From: Planctomycetia bacterium
GTDB taxonomy: Bacteria; Planctomycetota; Planctomycetia; Pirellulales; UBA1268
DNA: 5,152 bases
Assembly (NCBI GenBank): GCA_009919445.1
Contig: RGBY01000180.1
Location: 1-5,152 of the forward strand
Direction of reading: 5' to 3'
Below the pieces are notes generated by a model, which saw only the letters and a list, made by a program, of their open reading frames with translations, did not search any database and was not told the origin of the DNA. Shown here one piece after another: positions 1-5,152 of the stretch. Position numbers and translations under genes: made by a program. Each line of letters starts with the position of its first letter. Within the stretch, counting starts at the first letter, position 1.

Positions 1-1
1 C

Positions 2-1105
2 GGCCAGCTCGGTGCGATGTTTGCTGCGGCTGCGCGGCGGATGGGTTACCGAGTTGCTGTTATCACCGACACCGCCGATTGCCCGGCGGCCCGGCACGCT
101 GACCGGTTGCATGTGGGCAGTTACGACGATTCTGCGTTCTTGACTGCGGCTGCTTCAGAGCTGGCTGTTGTCACGTTTGAGTTTGAAAATGTCCCAGCTG
201 CAGCAGGTGAGGCCCTTGCGGCGGCGGTGCCGGTGCGGCCCCATCCACGAGTGCTGTTCATCACGCAGAACCGAGCACGGGAAAAGGCGTTTCTGACTGA
301 GCGGGGTATTCCCTGTGGCCGGTATGCGGTGGTTGAGTCGGCTGCCGAACTCGAGTCAGCAGTTGCCCAGATCGGGCTGCCCGCCGTCCTCAAAACAGCG
401 GCCTTCGGCTACGACGGCAAGGGCCAGCGACTGCTGCGTGAGCCGGACGATATCGTCTCTGCCTGGGAAAGCCTTGGCGGGGCGGCCTGTGTGCTGGAAG
501 AGTGGATCGACTTCTCCTGTGAGCTGTCTGTGGTTGCTGCCCGAGGCCTTGATGGTGCGGTCAACGCCTTTCCGGCTGCGCGGAACGATCATGCCAACCA
601 TATTCTCGACGTCAGTTCGGTGCCGGCTGGCCTGCCGATCGAGGTGCTCGGGGAGGCTGAACACCTTGCGGCCACCGTGCTGTCAGAGTTGGACGTGGTC
701 GGTGTTGCCTGCGTTGAGTTTTTTCTCACGACCGACAGCCGGCTGCTGGTCAACGAGATCGCTCCGCGGACTCATAACTCGGGGCACCTCACGATCGAGG
801 CCTGCCCGACCAGCCAGTTTGAGCAACAGGTACGGGCAATCTGTGGGCTGCCGCTTGGCGAAACCACGCCTTTGGCACCAGCTGCGATGGCCAACCTGCT
901 GGGCGATTGCTGGTCTGCCGGCACCCCCAACTGGGCAGCAGCGCTCGCGGTGCCCGGTGTCAATCTCCACCTCTACGGGAAGGCTGAGCCCCGGCCCGGC
1001 CGGAAGATGGGGCACCTCACGGCGACGGCCACGACGGTCGATCAGGCAATTGCTGCCGTCCGCCAGGCCCGCGAAGCACTTCGCCCAGAGGAAGCAGCCA
1101 GCTGA
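2..1105 (+). CDS. purK: PurK, N5-carboxyaminoimidazole ribonucleotide synthase (5' end cut by the window)
   Basis: Cytosolic ATP-grasp enzyme of de novo purine synthesis. It uses ATP and bicarbonate to carboxylate AIR to N5-CAIR, which PurE then rearranges. The reading frame is open to the left edge, and the first visible residues, GQLGAM, are the PurK N-terminal nucleotide-fold loop (usually GGGQLGRM). The true start is therefore upstream, about ten codons missing, and the ATG at 17 is internal. Counting from the first visible residue: EFENV at 60-64, the ATP-grasp loop KTAAFGYDGKGQ at 131-142, LEEWIDFSCELSVV at 165-178, NEIAPR at 251-256, HNSGH at 258-262 and RPGRKMGHL at 331-339, all family hallmarks. 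The visible 367 residues match the usual length of about 370-390. The Arg normally in GQLGRM is Ala here. The gene converges on the carotenoid operon and is functionally unrelated to it. A purE neighbour, common for purK, would have to lie off the left edge. Identification is very secure. Confidence 0.96.
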   Translation, partial: GQLGAMFAAAARRMGYRVAVITDTADCPAARHADRLHVGSYDDSAFLTAAASELAVVTFEFENVPAAAGEALAAAVPVRPHPRVLFITQNRAREKAFLTERGIPCGRYAVVESAAELESAVAQIGLPAVLKTAAFGYDGKGQRLLREPDDIVSAWESLGGAACVLEEWIDFSCELSVVAARGLDGAVNAFPAARNDHANHILDVSSVPAGLPIEVLGEAEHLAATVLSELDVVGVACVEFFLTTDSRLLVNEIAPRTHNSGHLTIEACPTSQFEQQVRAICGLPLGETTPLAPAAMANLLGDCWSAGTPNWAAALAVPGVNLHLYGKAEPRPGRKMGHLTATATTVDQAIAAVRQAREALRPEEAAS

Positions 1106-1150
1106 CCAAGCCCTGTTCCCGCCTGAGATGCCTGTCCCCAATGGCAACTG

Positions 1151-1176
1151 CTCGCCCGAAACTACTGTGGGGCGAG
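1151..1176. terminator. Possible weak hairpin between convergent purK and glycosyltransferase genes
   Basis: CTCGCCC at 1151-1157 pairs perfectly with GGGCGAG at 1170-1176, giving a GC-rich 7-bp stem with a 12-nt loop. It begins 45 nt after the purK stop. The stop codon of the minus-strand glycosyltransferase gene (1162-1164) lies in the loop. Position between two convergent genes suits a bidirectional terminator. However, no T-run follows the stem on either strand, so it is not a canonical intrinsic terminator, and a 7-bp stem can arise by chance in GC-rich DNA. The rest of the 56-nt gap (1106-1161) shows nothing I can name. Confidence 0.25.
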
Positions 1177-2310
1177 ACGACGCCCCTTCCACGAGGTCGA
1201 AAGGCCAAGCCAACGCCGAATCAGGGCGTACCACTGGATGAATAAAAACAGGGTGATGGCAAGTGGGTGAAACAGGCTGCTGGTAAACCGCTGCCTGAAT
1301 TGGAAGACAGCCAGCAGTCGTGGCAAATAAGAGAGCCCACAGGCAACCGCCACCACGAGCGTCGGCCAGCCAATCGACAACAGGCCTGTCAGCATGAGGC
1401 CAGCCAGGACAAACGGAAGCACCTGACCACCTGCAAGCAACAGCGTGAAGGGAAGGATGGTGCGGGGGCTTCCGATGCCCTCCGTGGCATTCTTTGCAAG
1501 GCCGCCAAATACTTCTGCACTGGTCTCATACATGCGGCAGATGGCAATATCGGAGGCATCAAAAATATCAGTCTGGAGGCCTGCCCGACGATAGGCTCGC
1601 GGAAGCATCACCCCGTCGTGAAGCGATGACCGTATGGCCGCATGACCGCCGGCCCGATCATAGGCCAGGCGGCTTGTGATGAAAAACTGCCCGCAGCCAG
1701 CCGCCAGCGATGGGCTGAGTGAGGATCGACTTCGGCCCAGGGGCAGGAAGCCGAGAAGCACGAAGTGAATCAGCGGTAGGAGCAGCCAGCCAAGTACCGG
1801 CGGTGTCTCCTGCAGGGGAAAGCCACTGACCAGCCCCGCCGACGACTGCTCGAGAACGGCAACCCCGCGGGCAATCGTCTCAGGCTGAACACGGACATCA
1901 GCATCCAGAAAAACCAGCGTGGGCTGGCGTGCCGCGTCGGCCAGTTGCTGGCAGGCATGCTGCTTGCCACACCAGCCCTCGGGAAGCGGCCTGCCTGTGA
2001 TCAGCCGCACCCGTTGGTCACGGGCTGCCCAGGCTGCCACCCGGGCTGCGGTGTCGTCATCACTGGAGTCATCCAGAATCAAAAGTTCCAGATCAATTCC
2101 TCGGCTGAGCAGCACCCGATCAATCAGTCCGTCGATGACCGCTGCCTCGTTACGGGCTGGCACCAAGACTGAAACTGGCTGCGGCAGACTGGCGGGAGCC
2201 GGGCTGCGGTGGAAACGCCGCAGATTGCTGAGCATCAGCCCAGCAGGCAACGCTGCCAGAACTGCGGCAGCAACGGCCAGAAATGTCAGGGCTGCGGTTG
2301 GCTCATTCAC
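1162..2310 (-). CDS. Membrane-anchored family 2 glycosyltransferase, CrtQ/HpnB-like, probably carotenoid glycosyltransferase
   Basis: Predicted to transfer a sugar from a nucleotide-sugar to an oxidised carotenoid at the cytoplasmic membrane. The 382-residue protein has an N-terminal membrane helix (about residues 8-28), then a GT-A catalytic domain. Visible GT2 motifs are VSVLVPARNE at 46-55, LILDDSSDDDT at 77-87, GWCGK at 112-116 (the GWxGK signature shared by CrtQ and hopanoid-associated HpnB proteins), the metal-binding DAD at 136-138, AGCGQ at 204-208 and LHDG at 230-233, whose Asp is the likely catalytic base. Hydrophobic segments at about 170-191 and three near 285-365 indicate membrane embedding, ending in a WKGR tail typical of the group. 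The start is GTG at 2308-2310, overlapping the upstream acyltransferase stop (GTGA). An in-frame stop lies only about nine codons upstream, so no earlier ATG is possible. The carotenoid role is inferred from the neighbouring desaturases; an HpnB-like role in hopanoid synthesis is the alternative. Confidence 0.85.
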   Translation of the reverse strand: MNEPTAALTFLAVAAAVLAALPAGLMLSNLRRFHRSPAPASLPQPVSVLVPARNEAAVIDGLIDRVLLSRGIDLELLILDDSSDDDTAARVAAWAARDQRVRLITGRPLPEGWCGKQHACQQLADAARQPTLVFLDADVRVQPETIARGVAVLEQSSAGLVSGFPLQETPPVLGWLLLPLIHFVLLGFLPLGRSRSSLSPSLAAGCGQFFITSRLAYDRAGGHAAIRSSLHDGVMLPRAYRRAGLQTDIFDASDIAICRMYETSAEVFGGLAKNATEGIGSPRTILPFTLLLAGGQVLPFVLAGLMLTGLLSIGWPTLVVAVACGLSYLPRLLAVFQFRQRFTSSLFHPLAITLFLFIQWYALIRRWLGLSTSWKGRRLAPQ

Positions 2311-3146
2311 GGCTGTTCCCTGACATGGGCAGGATCAAAGTGTTTCCCTGCCAGCCATGCCTGAAGGCGGCGGAAAAGATCGTAGGCCCCGCCCACGCCG
2401 GTTCGTCCGGTCGCCAGTCGGCTGAAGCAGGCGGGGTCGCGAGCAATCGCGGCGGTGGCTAGCTTGTTCTGGGTCTCAGCGAGCAAGTCGGTGAGGTGAT
2501 CATGCCATGTGCGGGCATCACGGGTGGGGAAGTCTGCGATTCGCTGCGGCGGGCCGAATGCCACCAGTGCTTCAGGGAGACGCTCACCCCAGAATGGATA
2601 TTCAACGGCCAACGGGATGATCAGGCCTTTGTCTGCGGCCGCAGCGACATGGCCGACACCAGGTCGAATCGTTACGGGCCGCTGCCGCGGATCAGCAAAG
2701 GTGCCTTGCGCCGTCACCCAAAACAGAACGTCGGAGCGGTTCATGGCTGCCTTTGCCAAACGGAGAAAGCGGGCCGCCCCTTTAAAACTGTCCGGCTCAA
2801 TACCGAGAAAGCCGATTCGCTCCAGAAACGAATAGCGGCCAAGCGCAGCGGCATCAATTGGTCCATAGTTGAGCCGATCGGGATAAAGCCGCTGCGCAAC
2901 CGCCAGGAAAATGAGTGGATCCCACCAGCCGGGATGGTTGGTGTAAAGCAGTACCGGTTCACCGTCGATGGCTGGCATGGCGGGCCCGCCAGACGCCGCC
3001 TTGAGCAGCCGAATGGCATGAAAATGCCGGCGGAGGTACCGCTGGACGTACCACATAAACCACCCATGCAAATGGCGAGCATAGGGAGGCAGGCAAGTCT
3101 CCCCTGGGGCTGATGTTGGGGACCGTTCAGTCTTTGCCGCTGCCAT
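2307..3146 (-). CDS. PlsC-family (HX4D) acyltransferase, probably acylating the carotenoid glycoside
   Basis: A 279-residue protein of the lysophospholipid/glycerol-phosphate acyltransferase superfamily, which transfers a fatty acyl group to a hydroxyl. Motif I is NHPGWWD (residues 70-76), with catalytic His71 and Asp76 in HX4D spacing. Residues 94-118, ending FLGIEP, match the motif II region. TAQGTF at 145-150 stands where most relatives have PEGTR. IIPLAVEYPFW at 176-186 corresponds to motif IV. No clear transmembrane helix is visible; an aromatic and basic stretch (about 22-47, with WFMWYVQRYLRRHF) could bind the membrane surface. The ATG lies 2 nt after the upstream desaturase stop and I see no Shine-Dalgarno site, so translation probably depends on coupling. 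Between a carotenoid desaturase and a glycosyltransferase, it most likely esterifies the sugar of a glycosyl carotenoid, doing the job of staphylococcal CrtO without being homologous to it. A general phospholipid acyltransferase role cannot be excluded. Confidence 0.85.
   Translation of the reverse strand: MAAAKTERSPTSAPGETCLPPYARHLHGWFMWYVQRYLRRHFHAIRLLKAASGGPAMPAIDGEPVLLYTNHPGWWDPLIFLAVAQRLYPDRLNYGPIDAAALGRYSFLERIGFLGIEPDSFKGAARFLRLAKAAMNRSDVLFWVTAQGTFADPRQRPVTIRPGVGHVAAAADKGLIIPLAVEYPFWGERLPEALVAFGPPQRIADFPTRDARTWHDHLTDLLAETQNKLATAAIARDPACFSRLATGRTGVGGAYDLFRRLQAWLAGKHFDPAHVREQP
2317..2321 (-). promoter_or_regulatory. Shine-Dalgarno-like AGGGA before the GTG start of the glycosyltransferase
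   Basis: Read on the minus strand, AGGGA lies 6 nt before the GTG at 2308-2310, inside the last codons of the acyltransferase gene. It is a partial match to the anti-Shine-Dalgarno complement at good spacing and supports GTG as the real start. It is short enough to be chance. The GTGA overlap by itself also implies translational coupling. Confidence 0.4.
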
Positions 3147-3148
3147 TG

Positions 3149-4786
3149 TTATGAGGCTGCGCCGGCGACGGGCCGGCCAAGCGGCTCGACCAGCCGATCG
3201 TGGTCAACGCAGTCACCTGCGATCCAGCCAGACATCATCACCATCGGCATGCCAGGGCCCGGGTGAGCTGAGCCGCCGGCAAGGTAGAGGCCCTCAATGT
3301 CAGGCGAGCGATTGGAGGGCTTGAAGGCCCCCAGGAATTTCCCGTGGCTGGCCAGTCCGTAGATGGCACCATCGAGCACCTGGTAGCGATCTTGGATGTC
3401 CTGGGGCGTGAGGGCATGTTCGACAACGATGTGCTGTTCAAGATTCTCCAGCCCCGCAGTCTGCTCGAGCTTTTCGATGATCCGCTTCCGGTAGGTTGGC
3501 AGCATCTTCGACCAGTTGTGGTGCGGTCGCAGGTAGGGCGTGTGAACCAGAACGTAGAGGGACTCACAGCCCGCTGGGGCCACTTCTGGCTCGGTGATGG
3601 CCGGGGCGCAGACGTAGCAGGTGGGGTCTGGAGCCGGTTCACCATGTCGGTAAATCGCCTCGAACTCTTCGTGCGGATCAGCTGAAAAGACAAAGTTGTG
3701 GTGCAGCAGTTGTTCGTACCGTCTGTCGAGCCCGAGGTAGAGCACCACCCCAGAGCAGGCTGGCTCGTAGGTGCGGCGACCAAGAAAACGTCGCTGCGGC
3801 TGGCCGTCGAGCAGTTCGCGGTGCGTTCGCACGCTATCGGAGTTGCTGACGACTGCCCCACCGCGGATCGTTTCACCGTCAGCTGTCAGAACTCCAATGG
3901 CACGTCCGTTTTCCACAATGATCTGGCGAATGGCGGTGTTGGTCCGAACCTCGACCCCCAATTCCTCGGCAAGTTTGGCGAGGGCGGTGGGCACCGCCCG
4001 GGTGCCTCCCCGTGGATACCAGACGCCATCCCGAGACTGCATGCTGGCAATGCCGCAGAGCACGGCCGGTGATGACTCGGGGCAGCTGCCGACGTACTGG
4101 GTGTAGTGGTCAAGCATCTGGGCTGCCCGACTGTCGGGCAGGTAGGAGCGAATTGTGCCGGCCACGCTGTGCCCTGGCCGCATTCTCATCACCTCGCGAA
4201 GCGTCGAAAGGTTCATGCTGCGTCGAGGATCAAACATGTCTTTCAGGCCACCCACGGATCGCCAGAAAAAGAAGTCGTCCGAGAGTTTGTGTAGCCGCTT
4301 GGCCAGTTCCATAAAGCGGGCATAACCCTCTCCGGCTCCTTTATCAGGCGCAAAGGCGTCGAGGGTGTCCCGCATCGAATCGACATCAGCTTGCAGGTCG
4401 AGGGTGGTGCCATCGACAAAGAAACTCCGCCACTGCGGATCAAGCCGGACGAGGTCGAGCGCTGACTCCAGCGGCTTGCCGGCCTCAGCGAAAATTCGCC
4501 GGAGTACCTCTGGGATGGTCAGAATTGTCGGCCCCATGTCGAACCGGTAGCCCTGGTCGGTCAGTTCGGCTGCCTTGCCGCCCAGCCACTCATTCTTCTC
4601 GCAGAGAACGACGGCATAGCCGCGTGCCGCCAGCGTGCAGGCTGCCGCCAGGCCCCCCAGCCCGCTGCCAATGACGATGACGCGGTTGCGTACCTCATCG
4701 TCAGTCATGGCGGTTCGACGTGGCGACCCGGTATCGGCGGTGGTGGAGGTAACGCCACAATCAGTTTCTGCGGTCATCCTGTCCAT
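3149..4786 (-). CDS. CrtI/CrtN/CrtP-family carotenoid desaturase or oxygenase (FAD-dependent)
   Basis: Membrane-associated FAD flavoenzyme of the phytoene desaturase family, acting on a carotenoid chain. The 545 residues begin with a Thr-rich, poorly conserved stretch, then the dinucleotide fold VIVIGSGLGGLAAA (36-49) with the acidic strand end at Glu63. GYRFDMGPTILT (79-90) is a family hallmark, and YPRGGTRAVPTALAKLAEELG (257-277) with the following VVSNSD (312-317) is typical of the substrate/FAD region. The C-terminal FAD motif IEGLYLAGGSAHPGPGMP (497-514) confirms the family. That motif reads SAHPG followed by MMSG, unlike the THPG and YSSA of the adjacent desaturase, so the two probably catalyse different steps. 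Which step (dehydrogenation, CrtP-like terminal oxidation, or isomerisation) cannot be told from sequence. ATG at 4784-4786 is the longest start, preceded by a weak AGAGAA. ATG at 4775-4777 or 4706-4708 (residue 27, just before the FAD fold) are alternatives. Typical family length is about 500, which mildly favours a later start. Confidence 0.92.
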   Translation of the reverse strand: MDRMTAETDCGVTSTTADTGSPRRTAMTDDEVRNRVIVIGSGLGGLAAACTLAARGYAVVLCEKNEWLGGKAAELTDQGYRFDMGPTILTIPEVLRRIFAEAGKPLESALDLVRLDPQWRSFFVDGTTLDLQADVDSMRDTLDAFAPDKGAGEGYARFMELAKRLHKLSDDFFFWRSVGGLKDMFDPRRSMNLSTLREVMRMRPGHSVAGTIRSYLPDSRAAQMLDHYTQYVGSCPESSPAVLCGIASMQSRDGVWYPRGGTRAVPTALAKLAEELGVEVRTNTAIRQIIVENGRAIGVLTADGETIRGGAVVSNSDSVRTHRELLDGQPQRRFLGRRTYEPACSGVVLYLGLDRRYEQLLHHNFVFSADPHEEFEAIYRHGEPAPDPTCYVCAPAITEPEVAPAGCESLYVLVHTPYLRPHHNWSKMLPTYRKRIIEKLEQTAGLENLEQHIVVEHALTPQDIQDRYQVLDGAIYGLASHGKFLGAFKPSNRSPDIEGLYLAGGSAHPGPGMPMVMMSGWIAGDCVDHDRLVEPLGRPVAGAAS

Positions 4787-4837
4787 CGTTTGTGTTCTCT
4801 TTGCTCCCGAGGGGGCCAGTGGGATGGTTGCTGTCGG
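4787..4837 (-). other. 51-nt spacer between the two desaturase genes
   Basis: This is the only real gap inside the minus-strand operon. On the minus strand it is C/A-rich and contains GGGAG about 17 nt and AGAGAA about 8 nt before the ATG at 4786; either might serve weakly as a ribosome site. I see no convincing -35/-10 pair, so transcription most likely reads through from the upstream desaturase. Confidence 0.4.
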
Positions 4838-4857
4838 TCACTGGCTACTGCCGACAG
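4831..4857. repeat. Inverted repeat enclosing the stop codon of the upstream desaturase
   Basis: CTGTCGG at 4831-4837 pairs perfectly with CCGACAG at 4851-4857, giving a 7-bp stem with a 13-nt loop. The minus-strand stop codon TGA (4838-4840) sits in the loop next to the stem. There is no T-run after it, so it does not look like an intrinsic terminator. It could protect the mRNA end, attenuate expression of the downstream gene, or be chance. Confidence 0.3.
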
Positions 4858-5152
4858 GCTCGACTGGCGTACATGCCGGATCGGCCCAGGGTTCGTTGAT
4901 GTCCATGTCTGGTTCTCCCTCGGTAGGAGGCAGGCCCAGGTCCTGGAGCAGCAGGTTGGAGGTGATGCGGGCCGAGGAATAGATCACCGGCAGGCCGCTG
5001 CCGGGGTGGGTGCCGCCGCCGACCAGGTACATGCCGTCAATATCCTCAAACCGATTGTGAGGCCGCATGTGCAGCATTTGATTCAGGTCGTGTGACAGAT
5101 TGAACGTTGCGCCCCGATAGATCGCGTAATCTTCCTGCCAGTCATCGGGGGT
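4838..5152 (-). CDS. CrtI/CrtN-type carotenoid desaturase, C-terminal 104 residues (5' part beyond the window)
   Basis: The frame is open to the right edge, so only the end of the gene is visible; the ATG at 5075-5077 is internal. The visible part starts TPDDWQEDYAIYRGATFNLSH, the conserved segment seen near the C-terminus of phytoene and diapophytoene desaturases, where TPxDxxxxY is followed by G(A/S)xFxL. Next comes RPHNRFEDIDGMYLVGGGTHPG, then SGLPVIYSSARI: the C-terminal FAD-binding motif with the canonical THPG and the SA-R/K helix. After the fold ends, about 35 residues form an acidic, Pro-rich tail (GLPPTEGEPDMDINEPW) not usual for the family core. It is the first visible gene of the operon and resembles classical CrtI/CrtN dehydrogenases more than its downstream neighbour does. 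It is probably the main desaturase making the conjugated chain, though the substrate length (C30 or C40) cannot be seen. Confidence 0.9.
   Translation of the reverse strand, partial: TPDDWQEDYAIYRGATFNLSHDLNQMLHMRPHNRFEDIDGMYLVGGGTHPGSGLPVIYSSARITSNLLLQDLGLPPTEGEPDMDINEPWADPACTPVEPVGSSQ

Noticed and set aside
1106..1161. Small gene or promoter in the gap between purK and the glycosyltransferase
   Set aside because: The gap is 56 nt between convergent stops and shows no credible start, promoter or RNA structure apart from one arm of the hairpin listed.
683..1234. 183-codon minus-strand open frame antisense to purK
   Set aside because: No recognisable motif, and it runs across the purK end and into the glycosyltransferase tail in another frame; a composition shadow.
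315..1241. Long 308-codon open frame on the + strand overlapping purK
   Set aside because: The protein is rich in Ser, Arg and Pro with no domain, lies in another frame of the unmistakable purK, and long shadow frames are expected in GC-rich coding DNA.
2496..3113. 205-codon + strand open frame antisense to the acyltransferase
   Set aside because: No family motifs, while the opposite strand carries a clear HX4D acyltransferase.
3161..3177. GC-rich inverted repeat GCCGG/CCGGC near the end of the second desaturase gene
   Set aside because: Only a 5-bp stem in coding GC-rich DNA, with no T-run and the next gene starting a few bases later; chance is the simplest explanation.
3238..3876. 212-codon minus-strand open frame within the second desaturase
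   Set aside because: Frame-shifted shadow with Ser/Arg/Pro-rich low-information protein; the desaturase frame is continuous through this stretch, so it is not evidence of a frameshift.

Overview
The window is GC-rich, gene-dense bacterial DNA with no RNA genes, mobile elements or CRISPR repeats that I can see. It holds five protein genes. On the + strand, at the left edge, is purK (purine biosynthesis), lacking only about its first ten codons. On the - strand is a compact run of four genes entering from the right edge. In transcription order these are the C-terminal end of a CrtI/CrtN-type carotenoid desaturase, a complete second CrtI/CrtN/CrtP-type FAD oxidoreductase, a PlsC-type (HX4D) acyltransferase, and a membrane-anchored family 2 glycosyltransferase of the CrtQ/HpnB type. 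purK and the glycosyltransferase gene converge, with 56 bases between their stop codons.

The four - strand genes look like one operon for a glycosylated and acylated carotenoid. Two desaturase/oxygenase-family enzymes would modify the polyene. The glycosyltransferase would add a sugar to an oxidised end, probably a carboxylate or hydroxyl. The acyltransferase would esterify that sugar with a fatty acid. This is the logic of staphyloxanthin synthesis (CrtN, CrtP, CrtQ, CrtO), but the acyltransferase here is a soluble-looking PlsC-type protein and not the small membrane protein CrtO. Linkage is tight: 51 nt between the two desaturases, 2 nt between the second desaturase and the acyltransferase, and a 4-nt GTGA stop/start overlap between acyltransferase and glycosyltransferase. 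The prenyl synthase and any aldehyde dehydrogenase expected for such a pathway are not in the window and would have to lie to the right or elsewhere.

Organism: the GC-rich composition, weak Shine-Dalgarno sites, the PurK sequence style and this desaturase/acyltransferase/GT2 set would fit a pigmented member of the Planctomycetota or a relative, where C30 carotenoids made via squalene are known. This is a tentative guess from pattern memory, not a search result.

Overall the genes belong to recognisable families. The parts worth a second look are the acyltransferase with its altered motif III, the differing C-terminal motifs of the two desaturases, and the two short hairpins that each carry a stop codon in the loop.
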